Shown here piece after piece: positions 1 to 6,616 of a stretch of DNA of 24,626 nucleotides (position 1 is the first letter of the stretch; every line of letters begins with the position of its first letter). This DNA is from Bacilli bacterium (GTDB lineage Bacteria > Bacillota_I > Bacilli_A > RF39 > UBA660): positions 1 through 24,626 of the forward strand of contig JAFUZI010000067.1 in NCBI GenBank assembly GCA_017476705.1, written 5' to 3'. The notes below the pieces were generated by a model. The model saw only the letters and a list, made by a program, of their open reading frames with translations. It did no database searches and had not been told where the DNA came from. The position numbers and the translations under genes are program-made.

Positions 1-581
1 CATTCTTTTAACAATGAATCATCCATATGTTCTGTCATACAAAAAGTTTTTTCTTGGCCTATTATAGTTTTTAAATAATAGTTTTGATTATTTAAAATTG
101 TATAATTCCATTTAACTAAATTAGTAACTAAAAGTGTATTGTTTTTTATAAAACTATCATTCATATAAAAAGATAATTTATCATTAGTTTCTAAAATAGA
201 TTTATCAAAATCTTTGTTTATTTTAATAATCAGTGCGACTTCTTTTTTTTGTGAACCTATTATATATTTATCAATATTATTACTAAGTCTATATTTTGGA
301 TAATCTAATTTATATTCAAGTAAATTTTCATCAAATTTATTATTAAATCTCATTTTATTATAAGATTTATCTATGTCTATTTTTTTACCTGCTATTCCAG
401 GTATTATAGTATTGTCGTGTATTATTGCCTCAACCATTTCTTTCTTATAATTTCTATCATACTCTTTTATATCAAGCATTAACTTGTCATATTCTTTTAC
501 AACAAGCGTTACTTTTTCTGTATATATAAAACTTACAAAAACAAGTAAAATAAGTCCTATTCTTTTAAAAAATTTATACAC
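1..581 (-). CDS. Hypothetical secreted or membrane-anchored protein, 3' end cut by window
   Basis: An open frame reads leftward from a GTG at 579-581 to the window edge, giving 193 codons without a stop. The GTG is preceded by AGGTGAT at the same spacing as in other genes of this window, which decides the start. Residues about 7-20 are hydrophobic after a basic N-terminus (signal peptide or N-terminal anchor). The visible remainder is polar, Lys/Asn/Asp-rich and probably extracytoplasmic, with a motif IIPGIAGKKIDIDKSY near residues 58-73. I do not recognise the family from this part. The catalytic domain, if there is one, lies beyond the window; a cell-wall-acting enzyme such as a polysaccharide deacetylase with a long N-terminal region is one possibility, but nothing visible proves it. 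It is transcribed divergently from the small gene at 663. Confidence 0.7.
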   Translation of the reverse strand, partial: MYKFFKRIGLILLVFVSFIYTEKVTLVVKEYDKLMLDIKEYDRNYKKEMVEAIIHDNTIIPGIAGKKIDIDKSYNKMRFNNKFDENLLEYKLDYPKYRLSNNIDKYIIGSQKKEVALIIKINKDFDKSILETNDKLSFYMNDSFIKNNTLLVTNLVKWNYTILNNQNYYLKTIIGQEKTFCMTEHMDDSLLKE

Positions 582-615
582 TATATCACCTAATATAGAT
601 TATGTATAAAATGTC

Positions 616-642
616 ACTATTATTAGTCTTTAACATATAATA
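616..642 (+). promoter_or_regulatory. Possible SigK-type promoter of the small Tyr/Pro-rich gene
   Basis: CATATAATA at 634-642 fits the mother-cell sigma-K -10 pattern CATAnnnTA, and an AC dinucleotide (616-617) sits 16 nt upstream as in the sigma-K -35 element. The same bases contain TATAAT (636-641), so a vegetative promoter is an alternative, but no good TTGACA-like -35 is present. Such short patterns are common in AT-rich DNA, so this is tentative. Confidence 0.3.
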
Positions 643-662
643 CTTTTGAAGGAGGCTTTTTC

Positions 663-839
663 ATGAACAATTATAGAATACCTTATAAAACACAAGATAG
701 ATTTATTGGAGGAGGTTTTTTAGGCCCATTTATATTAGGTGGTATAACAGGTGCTTTAGTTAGTCCAGGATTTAATAGACCTATATACTATCCTTCATAT
801 CCTATATATCCATATTATCCATGCCCATATTGTAGATAA
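663..839 (+). CDS. Small Gly-then-Tyr/Pro-rich protein, probably spore-coat associated
   Basis: This gene encodes 58 residues. The ATG at 663 follows a strong AAGGAGG (649-655) at 7 nt spacing. The N-terminal third is polar, residues 15-36 form a Gly-rich hydrophobic stretch (GGGFLGPFILGGITGALV), and the tail is dominated by Tyr, Pro and Ile, ending in CPYCR. Short proteins with a GGFLGPF-type core and a Tyr/Pro tail are frequent in spore-forming Firmicutes and are usually spore-coat or spore-surface components. That role is inferred from composition, a sigma-K-like promoter just upstream and a SASP gene converging on it. It has its own promoter region and shares a bidirectional terminator with the SASP gene. 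It is one of only two plus-strand genes here. Confidence 0.75.
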   Translation: MNNYRIPYKTQDRFIGGGFLGPFILGGITGALVSPGFNRPIYYPSYPIYPYYPCPYCR

Positions 840-841
840 AA

Positions 842-865
842 AAAGACAGTTCTTAAACTGTCTTT
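842..865. terminator. Shared bidirectional terminator
   Basis: A perfect 10-bp stem (AAAGACAGTT / AACTGTCTTT, loop 852-855) lies between the converging small gene and the SASP gene. The adjacent A-run at 838-841 becomes a U-tract on the minus strand, so termination is probably stronger for the SASP transcript. Confidence 0.85.
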
Positions 866-869
866 AAAA

Positions 870-1073
870 TTATTTATTATAATTTCCTGTTAAACTTTGT
901 TCTGCCATTTGAACTAATCTTTTAGTGATTTCTCCACCAACAGATCCGTTAGCTCTACTAGTTGCATCAGGTCCCATATTAACACCTAATTCATTAGCTA
1001 TTTCATATTTCATTTTTTCAATAGCTTGTTTAGCTCCTGGTACATGTAGTCTATTTGAATTTTTATTATTCAT
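870..1073 (-). CDS. Alpha/beta-type small acid-soluble spore protein (SASP)
   Basis: This DNA-binding spore protein saturates chromosomal DNA in the spore core, gives UV resistance, and is degraded by the GPR protease at germination. The 67-residue product has both family signatures: the GPR-cleavage segment KYEIANELGV near residues 22-31 and the C-terminal GGEITKRLV motif near 46-54, with the Gly-rich region between them. Length is typical of the family (60-75 aa). The start is the ATG at 1073. A GTG at 1082 is in frame, but it lies inside the Shine-Dalgarno GGAGGTG (1080-1086) and cannot be the start. A CATAATA on the minus strand (1118-1124) resembles a sigma-G -10, but I see no convincing -35. 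It is monocistronic. Together with Spo0A it indicates endospore formation. Confidence 0.95.
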   Translation of the reverse strand: MNNKNSNRLHVPGAKQAIEKMKYEIANELGVNMGPDATSRANGSVGGEITKRLVQMAEQSLTGNYNK

Positions 1074-1086
1074 TGTATTCACCTCC

Positions 1087-1107
1087 CGTACACTAATAAT
1101 TTGTACG
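1087..1107 (-). promoter_or_regulatory. Inverted repeat in the SASP leader
   Basis: CGTACA and TGTACG arms (6 bp, 9-nt loop) sit directly upstream of the GGAGG ribosome binding site. The arms contain most of the G+C of this otherwise AT-only leader. It could be a mRNA-stabilising hairpin or an operator; function unknown. Confidence 0.35.
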
Positions 1108-1143
1108 AAAGTATGAATATTATGTCATAAATTAGTTGGTAAA

Positions 1144-2331
1144 TTATAACAATTCAGAAAAATCATTATTTGATTTTGTATTTAAATCTGTTATTACTTC
1201 TATATTATTAATTGCATCTTCAATTAATGATTCATAATCAAATGTTGATTCATACTTAATACATTTTTCAACATCTGGATTTATAACTGGATGTTTTGGT
1301 AAAAATATAGTACAACAGTCTTCATATGGAAGTATACTTGTTTCATATGTATTAATTTCTTTAGCAATATCAATAATTTCTAGTTTATCCATACAAGCAA
1401 CTGGTCTAATAACAGGCATATTAGTTACACTATTTATTGCTACCATACTTGTTAAAGTTTGGCTAGCAACTTGACCAATAGATTCTCCATTTATAATTAC
1501 TTTTAATCTGTTTTTTTGACAAATTCTACTAGCAATTCTATACATCATTCTTCTCATTATGGTAATAATATAACTGTCCGGTACATTTTTATATATTTCT
1601 TCTTGAATTTTAGTAAAAGGCACAACATTAACTTTAATGTGACCTGAATATTCATTGATTATATTTGCTAAATCTATTACTTTATTTTTAGCTTCAATGC
1701 TTGTGTGTGGAGGAGAATCAAAATATAAGCATTCTAAATCCACACCTCGCTTTAAAGCTAAATATCCAGCAACCGGCGAATCAATACCACCAGATAACAT
1801 TAATAGTCCTTTTCCTTGAATACCAACTGGATAACCACCTATACCTCTAATTTCATTTGTATAGATAAATGTTCCCTCAGGACGTATTTCAATATGAACT
1901 ATTAAATCTGGATTATGAACATCTACCAATAAACTAGTATTTTTTAAAATTAATCCACCTATTTTATTATTAAAATCCATTGAATGAATTGGGAAATTTT
2001 TATCTGCACGTTTAGTATCAACTTTGAAAGTTTTATCTTTAGATTCTTTTAAAGTATCTAAAACGCATGATTCAATTTCCTCTATATTATTATTAACACG
2101 AGATGCGACTACTATACCATGAAGTCCAAAAACTTTTTTTAAATTATCTAAAATTCCAGATAAATCTCTCTCATTAAATTCAATATACATTCTTACTCTA
2201 TCTTTAGTTATTTTAACATTATAATCAGCAAGTACTCTTTCAATATTACGAGTTAGCGTTTCTATAAAGAATTTTCTATTTGCTTTTTTTGTAGTTAGTT
2301 CACCATATTTAATCATTATAATTTTATTCAT
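1144..2331 (-). CDS. thiI: tRNA 4-thiouridine synthase ThiI (tRNA sulfurtransferase)
   Basis: ThiI adenylates U8 of tRNA and inserts sulfur received from a cysteine desulfurase; in some bacteria it also supplies sulfur for thiamine thiazole synthesis. The 395-residue product has an N-terminal ferredoxin-like/THUMP region (about 1-165), the ATP pyrophosphatase P-loop SGGIDSPVAGY (about 181-191) and the family signature PYEDCCTIFLPKHP near residue 345. There is no C-terminal rhodanese domain, as in Bacillus-type ThiI of about 400 aa. The start is the ATG at 2331; the in-frame GTG at 2340 is part of the Shine-Dalgarno GAGGTGG. It lies 41 nt downstream of the ylmH-like gene and is probably cotranscribed with it. 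The partner cysteine desulfurase, often adjacent in other genomes, is not in this window. Confidence 0.95.
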   Translation of the reverse strand: MNKIIMIKYGELTTKKANRKFFIETLTRNIERVLADYNVKITKDRVRMYIEFNERDLSGILDNLKKVFGLHGIVVASRVNNNIEEIESCVLDTLKESKDKTFKVDTKRADKNFPIHSMDFNNKIGGLILKNTSLLVDVHNPDLIVHIEIRPEGTFIYTNEIRGIGGYPVGIQGKGLLMLSGGIDSPVAGYLALKRGVDLECLYFDSPPHTSIEAKNKVIDLANIINEYSGHIKVNVVPFTKIQEEIYKNVPDSYIITIMRRMMYRIASRICQKNRLKVIINGESIGQVASQTLTSMVAINSVTNMPVIRPVACMDKLEIIDIAKEINTYETSILPYEDCCTIFLPKHPVINPDVEKCIKYESTFDYESLIEDAINNIEVITDLNTKSNNDFSELL

Positions 2332-2372
2332 TAAAACCACCTCATTAGATTATACATTAAAACTAATTTTTT

Positions 2373-3065
2373 TTAAATATATTTTAAATATTTAATTATA
2401 TAGTTATCTTTTTTTGTACTTTTTATAAATCCAACATATTTATACTTTCCACATCTTCTTATACTAAATACATCATTTTCTTTTAAAATATAAGTATTTT
2501 TAGAAAGTATTTCACAGTTTAATATAACTTCATCATTTTTTATTTTATCTAAAACAGTATCTCTATTTGTTTTAATAATTTTAGATATTACATTATCAAT
2601 TCTAAGGCTTGATACAATAATAGTCTCTTCCATATATCTTCTCTCATAACTTAATAGTTCATTTAAATCCATTTCTTCTAAAGTTACTTTAGCATTTCCA
2701 ATACTAGTCAAATTATGTTTTATATAATCTTTAAGATCACTCATTATGTAAAAATAATAATTAGAATTATCAACAATTATATCGCCTAAATAATTAGATG
2801 ATATATTTAAAGCCATAATACTACCTAGAATACTTGAGTGTGTTAAAGTTTCATTTGTATTTATTTTAAATAATGTAACATTAGGTATTTCATTTGTGTA
2901 AATAATCATTTTCTCACTATCTTTATATGGATAATATATACTATAGTTAATTCCTTTTAATTTAGATTTTACCCTTTTAAATTCAGACATATCTAAAAAC
3001 ATGGTATTTTTACCCATATATATTTTTTCAATACTATTATCTATTTTGTACATATTTTTTTTCAT
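2373..3065 (-). CDS. ylmH: YlmH-family S4-domain RNA-binding protein
   Basis: The 230-residue product matches the YlmH architecture: an N-terminal globular domain (about 1-140) with the family pattern LTHSSILGSIMAL...LGDIIVD near residues 74-99, then a C-terminal S4 RNA-binding domain (about 152-215) opening SSLRIDNVISKIIKTNR and ending in FSIRRCGKYKYVG. Family members bind the 50S subunit; Bacillus YlmH has been implicated in ribosome-associated quality control of stalled nascent chains and is often encoded in the division cluster near ylmG/divIVA. Here it instead pairs with thiI, just after a tRNA gene, a translation-related context. The sequence is divergent: the usual asparagine-tryptophan turn of the S4 domain reads ILNCEIL. 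The start ATG follows AGGTGAT. Promoter unclear; TATTAT at about 28 nt upstream is a weak -10 candidate. Confidence 0.85.
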   Translation of the reverse strand: MKKNMYKIDNSIEKIYMGKNTMFLDMSEFKRVKSKLKGINYSIYYPYKDSEKMIIYTNEIPNVTLFKINTNETLTHSSILGSIMALNISSNYLGDIIVDNSNYYFYIMSDLKDYIKHNLTSIGNAKVTLEEMDLNELLSYERRYMEETIIVSSLRIDNVISKIIKTNRDTVLDKIKNDEVILNCEILSKNTYILKENDVFSIRRCGKYKYVGFIKSTKKDNYIIKYLKYI

Positions 3066-3120
3066 AAATCACCTAAATAAACATAATAGTTTTTTTGTTT
3101 CCTAAATCGTTACCTAAAAA

Positions 3121-3144
3121 ATAAAAAACCTTGCTAAGCAAGGT
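3121..3144 (-). terminator. Intrinsic terminator of the tRNA-Ala transcript
   Basis: The 7-bp stem ACCTTGC/GCAAGGT (3128-3144, loop of 3) is followed on the minus strand by a run of U with a second U-run beyond. It lies 13 nt past the tRNA CCA end and separates the tRNA from ylmH-thiI. Confidence 0.9.
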
Positions 3145-3156
3145 GTAATTCCTATA

Positions 3157-3233
3157 TGGTGGAGAATGAGGGATTCGAACCCTTGACCTCCACGGTGCAA
3201 GCGTGGCGCTCTAGCCAACTGAGCTAATTCCCC
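3157..3233 (-). tRNA. tRNA-Ala (anticodon UGC)
   Basis: The 77-nt cloverleaf includes an encoded CCA (3157-3159). The acceptor stem GGGGAAT pairs with ATTCTCC (one G-U). The anticodon stem CCACG/CGTGG carries loop CTTGCAC, anticodon TGC, which reads GCN alanine codons. The T-loop TTCGAAT is canonical. The T-stem has one A-C mismatch at its base. It is a single-gene transcript with a near-consensus promoter and a terminator. Confidence 0.97.
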
Positions 3234-3240
3234 ATAAAAG

Positions 3241-3300
3241 AACAAATAAATTATAACATATAATATTTTTTATTGTCAATATTTTTTTAATTTATTTGTT
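3241..3300. repeat. 13-bp inverted repeat flanking the tRNA promoter
   Basis: The segment 3241-3253 is the exact reverse complement of 3288-3300, with a 34-nt centre that holds the tRNA promoter. It is AT-only apart from one C:G pair, so chance is possible. It may act as a weak end for the upstream hydrolase transcript, which shows no other terminator. Confidence 0.4.
3250..3279 (-). promoter_or_regulatory. SigA promoter of tRNA-Ala
   Basis: A perfect -35 TTGACA (3274-3279) is separated by an 18-nt spacer from a perfect -10 TATAAT (3250-3255), with an extended TGT just before the -10. Transcription would start near 3243, about 10 nt before the mature tRNA. It is the best vegetative promoter in the window. 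Confidence 0.9.
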
Positions 3301-3306
3301 ATTTTT

Positions 3307-4371
3307 TTATTCACTTAAATCATCATCTTTAAATAATAAAACCTTTATAGCACTAATAACCAGATCTTTTGACTCTTTATCAACATCTTTACTAGCTTTT
3401 ATAAGTTTAACCAATCTTGTTAATCTTAATTGCCTTAATTCACTAAATAATTTTATTTCAGATTTATCAATCATATCAAATACTGACTCAACCATTTTTT
3501 TTCGTTTTATATCATCATGACGATTAAGCCATTTGATTATTTTTCTATGAACATCAAGACTATCTTCAGATAAAGTACCACTCAAAAAAATTGGTCCATA
3601 ACATTTCCAGTTATTAGGATTATGTTGGAATAAGCCTTTACCACTACTTTTAATTACTTTATAGTTATTTGTATTTCTAAGCAACATTCCAACTGCTGAC
3701 TCTTCTGGCACAAACATTCTAAGCTTTTTTTCCATATTCTTGAATGCTTGAGAGTTATATTCTTTTATTCTAAATCCAGGGCCATCGTTATTATATACTC
3801 TAACTATTTTTTTTCTAATATAGCTTTTAGCATACATACTAGCTGTCATAGCTAAATTTCCACCTTTAGAGTGACCTCCAACAATAATCTTTTTATCAGA
3901 AAACTTAGCAACTCTATTTAAATAATCAATAGCCATTTTTTGAGCAGGAACTGGAAACTTATAAATCATTTGGAAGTCTTCTTTCCATCCAATCATAGAA
4001 TCATCAGTTCCTTCATATGCGATATAAGTAAATGAGTTATCTTTAAATTTCATTGCGCAAAACTGTTTTTCAGAATCTACAAATTTTACATAGTCAGATA
4101 CTATTATATCTTTATATCTATCACCATTAAATAATAATTCAAAATTATCAGTCGTTCTTCTAATTATAATAGGACTTTTTTTAAGTTCTCTATAATCAAT
4201 ATTATTAAAATACTTTTTACCTAAGTCCTTTAATTTGATTGGTTTATTTATTAGTTTTTCAAAATCTAAATAAACAAGTGTTGAAAAAATAATATTATCT
4301 ACATCATTAAATGGGCTTTCACTAAATGGAACATCTTTAAAATACTTTAAATAATTATTAATTGTCTCCAT
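3307..4371 (-). CDS. DUF2974 / Mbeg1-like alpha/beta-hydrolase
   Basis: The 354-residue protein is of the Mbeg1-like (DUF2974) lipase-fold family common in Firmicutes. Visible family marks are AYEGTDDSMIGWKEDF (about 118-133), VPAQKMAIDYL (about 141-151), the nucleophile elbow GGHSKGGN (165-172, catalytic Ser168) and YNNDGPGF (193-200), whose Asp is the probable acid of the triad. There is no signal peptide, so it is probably cytoplasmic. Substrate unknown. The start ATG follows AAGGTGAT. It has its own promoter and is bounded upstream by the terminator of the preceding gene, so it is probably monocistronic. The C-terminal 100 residues are Lys-rich and helical without recognisable motifs. The family assignment is firm and the biological role is open. 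Confidence 0.88.
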   Translation of the reverse strand: METINNYLKYFKDVPFSESPFNDVDNIIFSTLVYLDFEKLINKPIKLKDLGKKYFNNIDYRELKKSPIIIRRTTDNFELLFNGDRYKDIIVSDYVKFVDSEKQFCAMKFKDNSFTYIAYEGTDDSMIGWKEDFQMIYKFPVPAQKMAIDYLNRVAKFSDKKIIVGGHSKGGNLAMTASMYAKSYIRKKIVRVYNNDGPGFRIKEYNSQAFKNMEKKLRMFVPEESAVGMLLRNTNNYKVIKSSGKGLFQHNPNNWKCYGPIFLSGTLSEDSLDVHRKIIKWLNRHDDIKRKKMVESVFDMIDKSEIKLFSELRQLRLTRLVKLIKASKDVDKESKDLVISAIKVLLFKDDDLSE

Positions 4372-4395
4372 AATATCACCTTTTATCCTATATAA

Positions 4396-4424
4396 ATTAT
4401 ATAACGTGTTAAAAAAAATTACAA
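4396..4424 (-). promoter_or_regulatory. Promoter of the DUF2974 hydrolase gene
   Basis: TATAAT (4396-4401) lies 17 nt from TTGTAA (4419-4424, 4 of 6 matches to TTGACA). The -35 coincides with the descending arm of the upstream gene's terminator, so terminator and promoter overlap. Confidence 0.6.
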
Positions 4425-4439
4425 TTAATTTGTAATTTT
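4411..4439 (-). terminator. AT-only terminator overlapping the end of the two-TM protein gene
   Basis: The 10-bp stem AAAATTACAA/TTGTAATTTT (4430-4439 and 4415-4424) is followed by four more U. The TAA stop codon of the gene (4425-4427) lies in the 5-nt loop, so the stem covers the last coding codons. It contains only two G-C pairs in effect, so its strength is uncertain. Confidence 0.6.
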
Positions 4440-5402
4440 ATTTTTTTTATTATTTTTTATTTCTTTTCTAAATTCTTTTAAAAGTTTATTATTTTCTTCT
4501 GTTTGATCAATAAGTACTTCTGGATTTTTTAAAGATACCATATTTATTATATCATCAATCTCATTTAAACGCTTAGTCGCAAATTGATTTGAAGAACCTA
4601 ATTGATATGTTTTACCACTTTTATCTATTATGTATAAAAAATAATTGGATACTCTTTTAGTTGTTATTTTTTGCTTATATATCATAAATATATCACTATA
4701 GTTAAAACATAACAACTTTTTACTATATGCTAGTAAATAATTATCAGTTAAAACAATATTTAATTTATTAAATTGGTTTATATTACCATTTAATTCTTTA
4801 TTTATTTCTTCTATTCTATCGCGTGTTAAATGTTTAATAGATTTTTTAAATGATCTGTATAAACATAAATATACGAAAAGCATAAATGGAGCTAGTACAC
4901 CAAACATAACCCCAAAGAATAATAATACTGCAACAACTGGACTATCAACATTTGATGTATCAAAATAAACACCATATATTTCTCTTACTTTATCCTCTGT
5001 TACATTTTCATATTGTTTACTAAATTCTTCTGTTAAGTATTTTATTTTATTTTCATCTAATTCTCTACCTCTACCATATATTTTAGAATTATAGTTTTTT
5101 ATATCACTAACATCTGATTCAAATACATTTATAACATATATATCTCCTGATTTATCTTCTACAAATCTATATGATTGTTGTTCATCATCATAATAATAAA
5201 ATGGCTCTGATAAATATGTTGGCTCAATATAAGCTAGTTTATTTAACTTCTTTTTAAAATGAGTTGCATTTTTCTTATCTTCATCACTAAGATTTGATGA
5301 TATCGCCAATAATGGAATACCTACTATAGTAGTTATTATACATACTAAAAATACTATTTTATATTTTTTCTTTTCTTTTTTAATAATTGTTTCTATGTTC
5401 AT
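4425..5402 (-). CDS. Hypothetical two-TM membrane protein
   Basis: I do not assign this 325-residue protein to a family. It has a TM helix at about 14-35, an extracytoplasmic segment of about 115 residues with an acidic and Tyr-rich stretch, a second TM helix at about 155-182, and a cytoplasmic C-terminal domain. That domain contains a beta-rich segment around 215-275 (NIVLTDNYLLAYSKKLLCF and following) that looks like a PH-type fold, as in many Firmicute membrane proteins. The C-terminal tail is highly charged and Lys-rich. It starts one base after the phosphatase stop (TAA-A-ATG), with the ribosome binding site GAGG inside the phosphatase coding end. The two are therefore translationally coupled, and a functional link is plausible but unproven. 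Confidence 0.8.
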   Translation of the reverse strand: MNIETIIKKEKKKYKIVFLVCIITTIVGIPLLAISSNLSDEDKKNATHFKKKLNKLAYIEPTYLSEPFYYYDDEQQSYRFVEDKSGDIYVINVFESDVSDIKNYNSKIYGRGRELDENKIKYLTEEFSKQYENVTEDKVREIYGVYFDTSNVDSPVVAVLLFFGVMFGVLAPFMLFVYLCLYRSFKKSIKHLTRDRIEEINKELNGNINQFNKLNIVLTDNYLLAYSKKLLCFNYSDIFMIYKQKITTKRVSNYFLYIIDKSGKTYQLGSSNQFATKRLNEIDDIINMVSLKNPEVLIDQTEENNKLLKEFRKEIKNNKKNKITN

Positions 5403-5403
5403 T

Positions 5404-5820
5404 TTAATCCTCTACTTCCTTTTTTAACTTTAAGCATCCTTCATATATTTCAGTGTAGCACTTATCAAAATCTCTCGTATACCAAGGATCATCTACATCT
5501 TTAATATTAAGCTTTCTTATTTTAGAAGATTCACCAAACATTCTATTTAAATTTCTTATATTAGCATCATCAAACCCAACAATTATATCAAACTTATCAA
5601 AGTCTTCTTTAGTTATTTGTTTAGCGTAATGCCTAGCAAATGGAATATTATGTAAACTTAGCTGTTCTTTAGTATCAGGGGATATGTCATTTCCTATCTC
5701 ATCTGTTGATGTGGCGCGTGATTCAACAAATACTTTATTATCCATTAGATATTTAAATATATATTCTGCCATTGTTGATCTACAAATATTTCCATGACAT
5801 ACAAATAACACGCTTTTCAT
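5404..5820 (-). CDS. Low-molecular-weight protein tyrosine phosphatase
   Basis: This is a cytoplasmic phosphatase of the arsenate-reductase-like LMW-PTP fold (138 aa, a typical length). The P-loop CHGNICRST starts at Cys8 (nucleophile) and ends with Arg14. The general-acid Asp-Pro pair is in VDDPWYTRDF near residue 111. It removes phosphate from Tyr, or in related enzymes Arg, residues; bacterial members act on polysaccharide-assembly kinases or on stress proteins. No kinase is nearby. It is the first gene of a two-gene unit with the membrane protein, which could be its target or anchor (inference). The start ATG follows TAGGTGAT. Confidence 0.93.
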   Translation of the reverse strand: MKSVLFVCHGNICRSTMAEYIFKYLMDNKVFVESRATSTDEIGNDISPDTKEQLSLHNIPFARHYAKQITKEDFDKFDIIVGFDDANIRNLNRMFGESSKIRKLNIKDVDDPWYTRDFDKCYTEIYEGCLKLKKEVED

Positions 5821-5853
5821 ATTATCACCTATTTTTAAAATTGGTTCATATAC

Positions 5854-5862
5854 ATTATATCA
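5854..5862 (-). promoter_or_regulatory. Extended -10 promoter of the phosphatase unit
   Basis: The minus strand reads TGATATAAT (TGn plus a perfect TATAAT) about 35 nt upstream of the phosphatase start. No good -35 is seen at 16-18 nt, as expected for an extended -10 promoter. A weak hairpin (GATATGA/TCATATT) further upstream could end the preceding transcript. Confidence 0.55.
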
Positions 5863-5943
5863 CAAATGTCACTGCATTAAAGAAAATATGAAATCATATC
5901 TTTTTTAATAAATATATAGCAATTTAAAATCATTCGAAATATT

Positions 5944-6561
5944 TTACTTGCACCCCATAATTAAAGCCCTACCATTTGATGATTTTAGACAAATACCAGT
6001 TCCTTCATTATCCATATATTCTTCAACTTTTTCACCTAAAAGTTGATGCGCAATTGTATAATACTCACTAGGTACAACTACAGAAACTTTTTCATTTGAA
6101 GACCAAGCTTCTATGCATTTTTCATCATGACTAATATAAGCAACTTCTCTTTGAACTGTTTTATCTAAATCAGCAAGGACTCTTTTTATTCCTTCTAATT
6201 TTTGTTTTTTAGTTTCTTGTTCAAAAGAACAAGTTCTTTCTAAAATATCTTTCATACTTGGAGTTAATATTTCTTCATTATATAATTCAAACAAATTACT
6301 GTCTCTATATAATAATATTAAACCATTTTCATTTCTTGTAAAAATACCACGATAAGTTTTCCTTATACCCTGATGCAATTCTACACGTTGATAATGACTA
6401 GGATATTCTGTTTCACAATCACTATTTATTAAATTCATCAGAACTTTTCTAGCTGATTTTAAATATATAGTATCCATTTGTTTATCTAAATATTGTTTTA
6501 ATTCATCTATTTTTCCTTCATCTAATAGTTTAGTTATTGTATTATATTCTGTTTTATTCAT
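5944..6561 (-). CDS. Hypothetical cytoplasmic protein
   Basis: The product is 205 residues and I do not recognise a family. The start is the ATG at 6561, placed by a strong GGAGGAGG (6565-6573). A longer reading from 6639 would overlap rlmD and lacks a ribosome binding site. No signal peptide or TM segment is seen. The N-terminal 60 residues are helical and charged; residues about 65-110 contain aromatic and basic beta-like segments (YQRVELHQGIRKTYRGIF); the C-terminus ends in GRALIMGCK. It lies 55 nt after the rlmD stop with a possible promoter between. The context gives no clear clue to function. Confidence 0.8.
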   Translation of the reverse strand: MNKTEYNTITKLLDEGKIDELKQYLDKQMDTIYLKSARKVLMNLINSDCETEYPSHYQRVELHQGIRKTYRGIFTRNENGLILLYRDSNLFELYNEEILTPSMKDILERTCSFEQETKKQKLEGIKRVLADLDKTVQREVAYISHDEKCIEAWSSNEKVSVVVPSEYYTIAHQLLGEKVEEYMDNEGTGICLKSSNGRALIMGCK

Positions 6562-6586
6562 AAATCCTCCTCCTGATTTAATTAAT

Positions 6587-6595
6587 AGTATAACA
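6587..6595 (-). promoter_or_regulatory. Possible extended -10 promoter before the 205-aa hypothetical gene
   Basis: The minus strand reads TGTTATACT (TGn with 5 of 6 -10 matches) in the gap after rlmD. The -35 region is poor. The gene may also be read from rlmD. Confidence 0.4.
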
Positions 6596-6616
6596 CGTTT
6601 TAAAATTATCTTTCCT

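Noticed and set aside
5880..5925. Terminator upstream of the phosphatase promoter
   Set aside because: The GATATGA/TCATATT hairpin has a 2-nt loop, a G-U pair and an interrupted U-tract. It is too weak to list as a feature.
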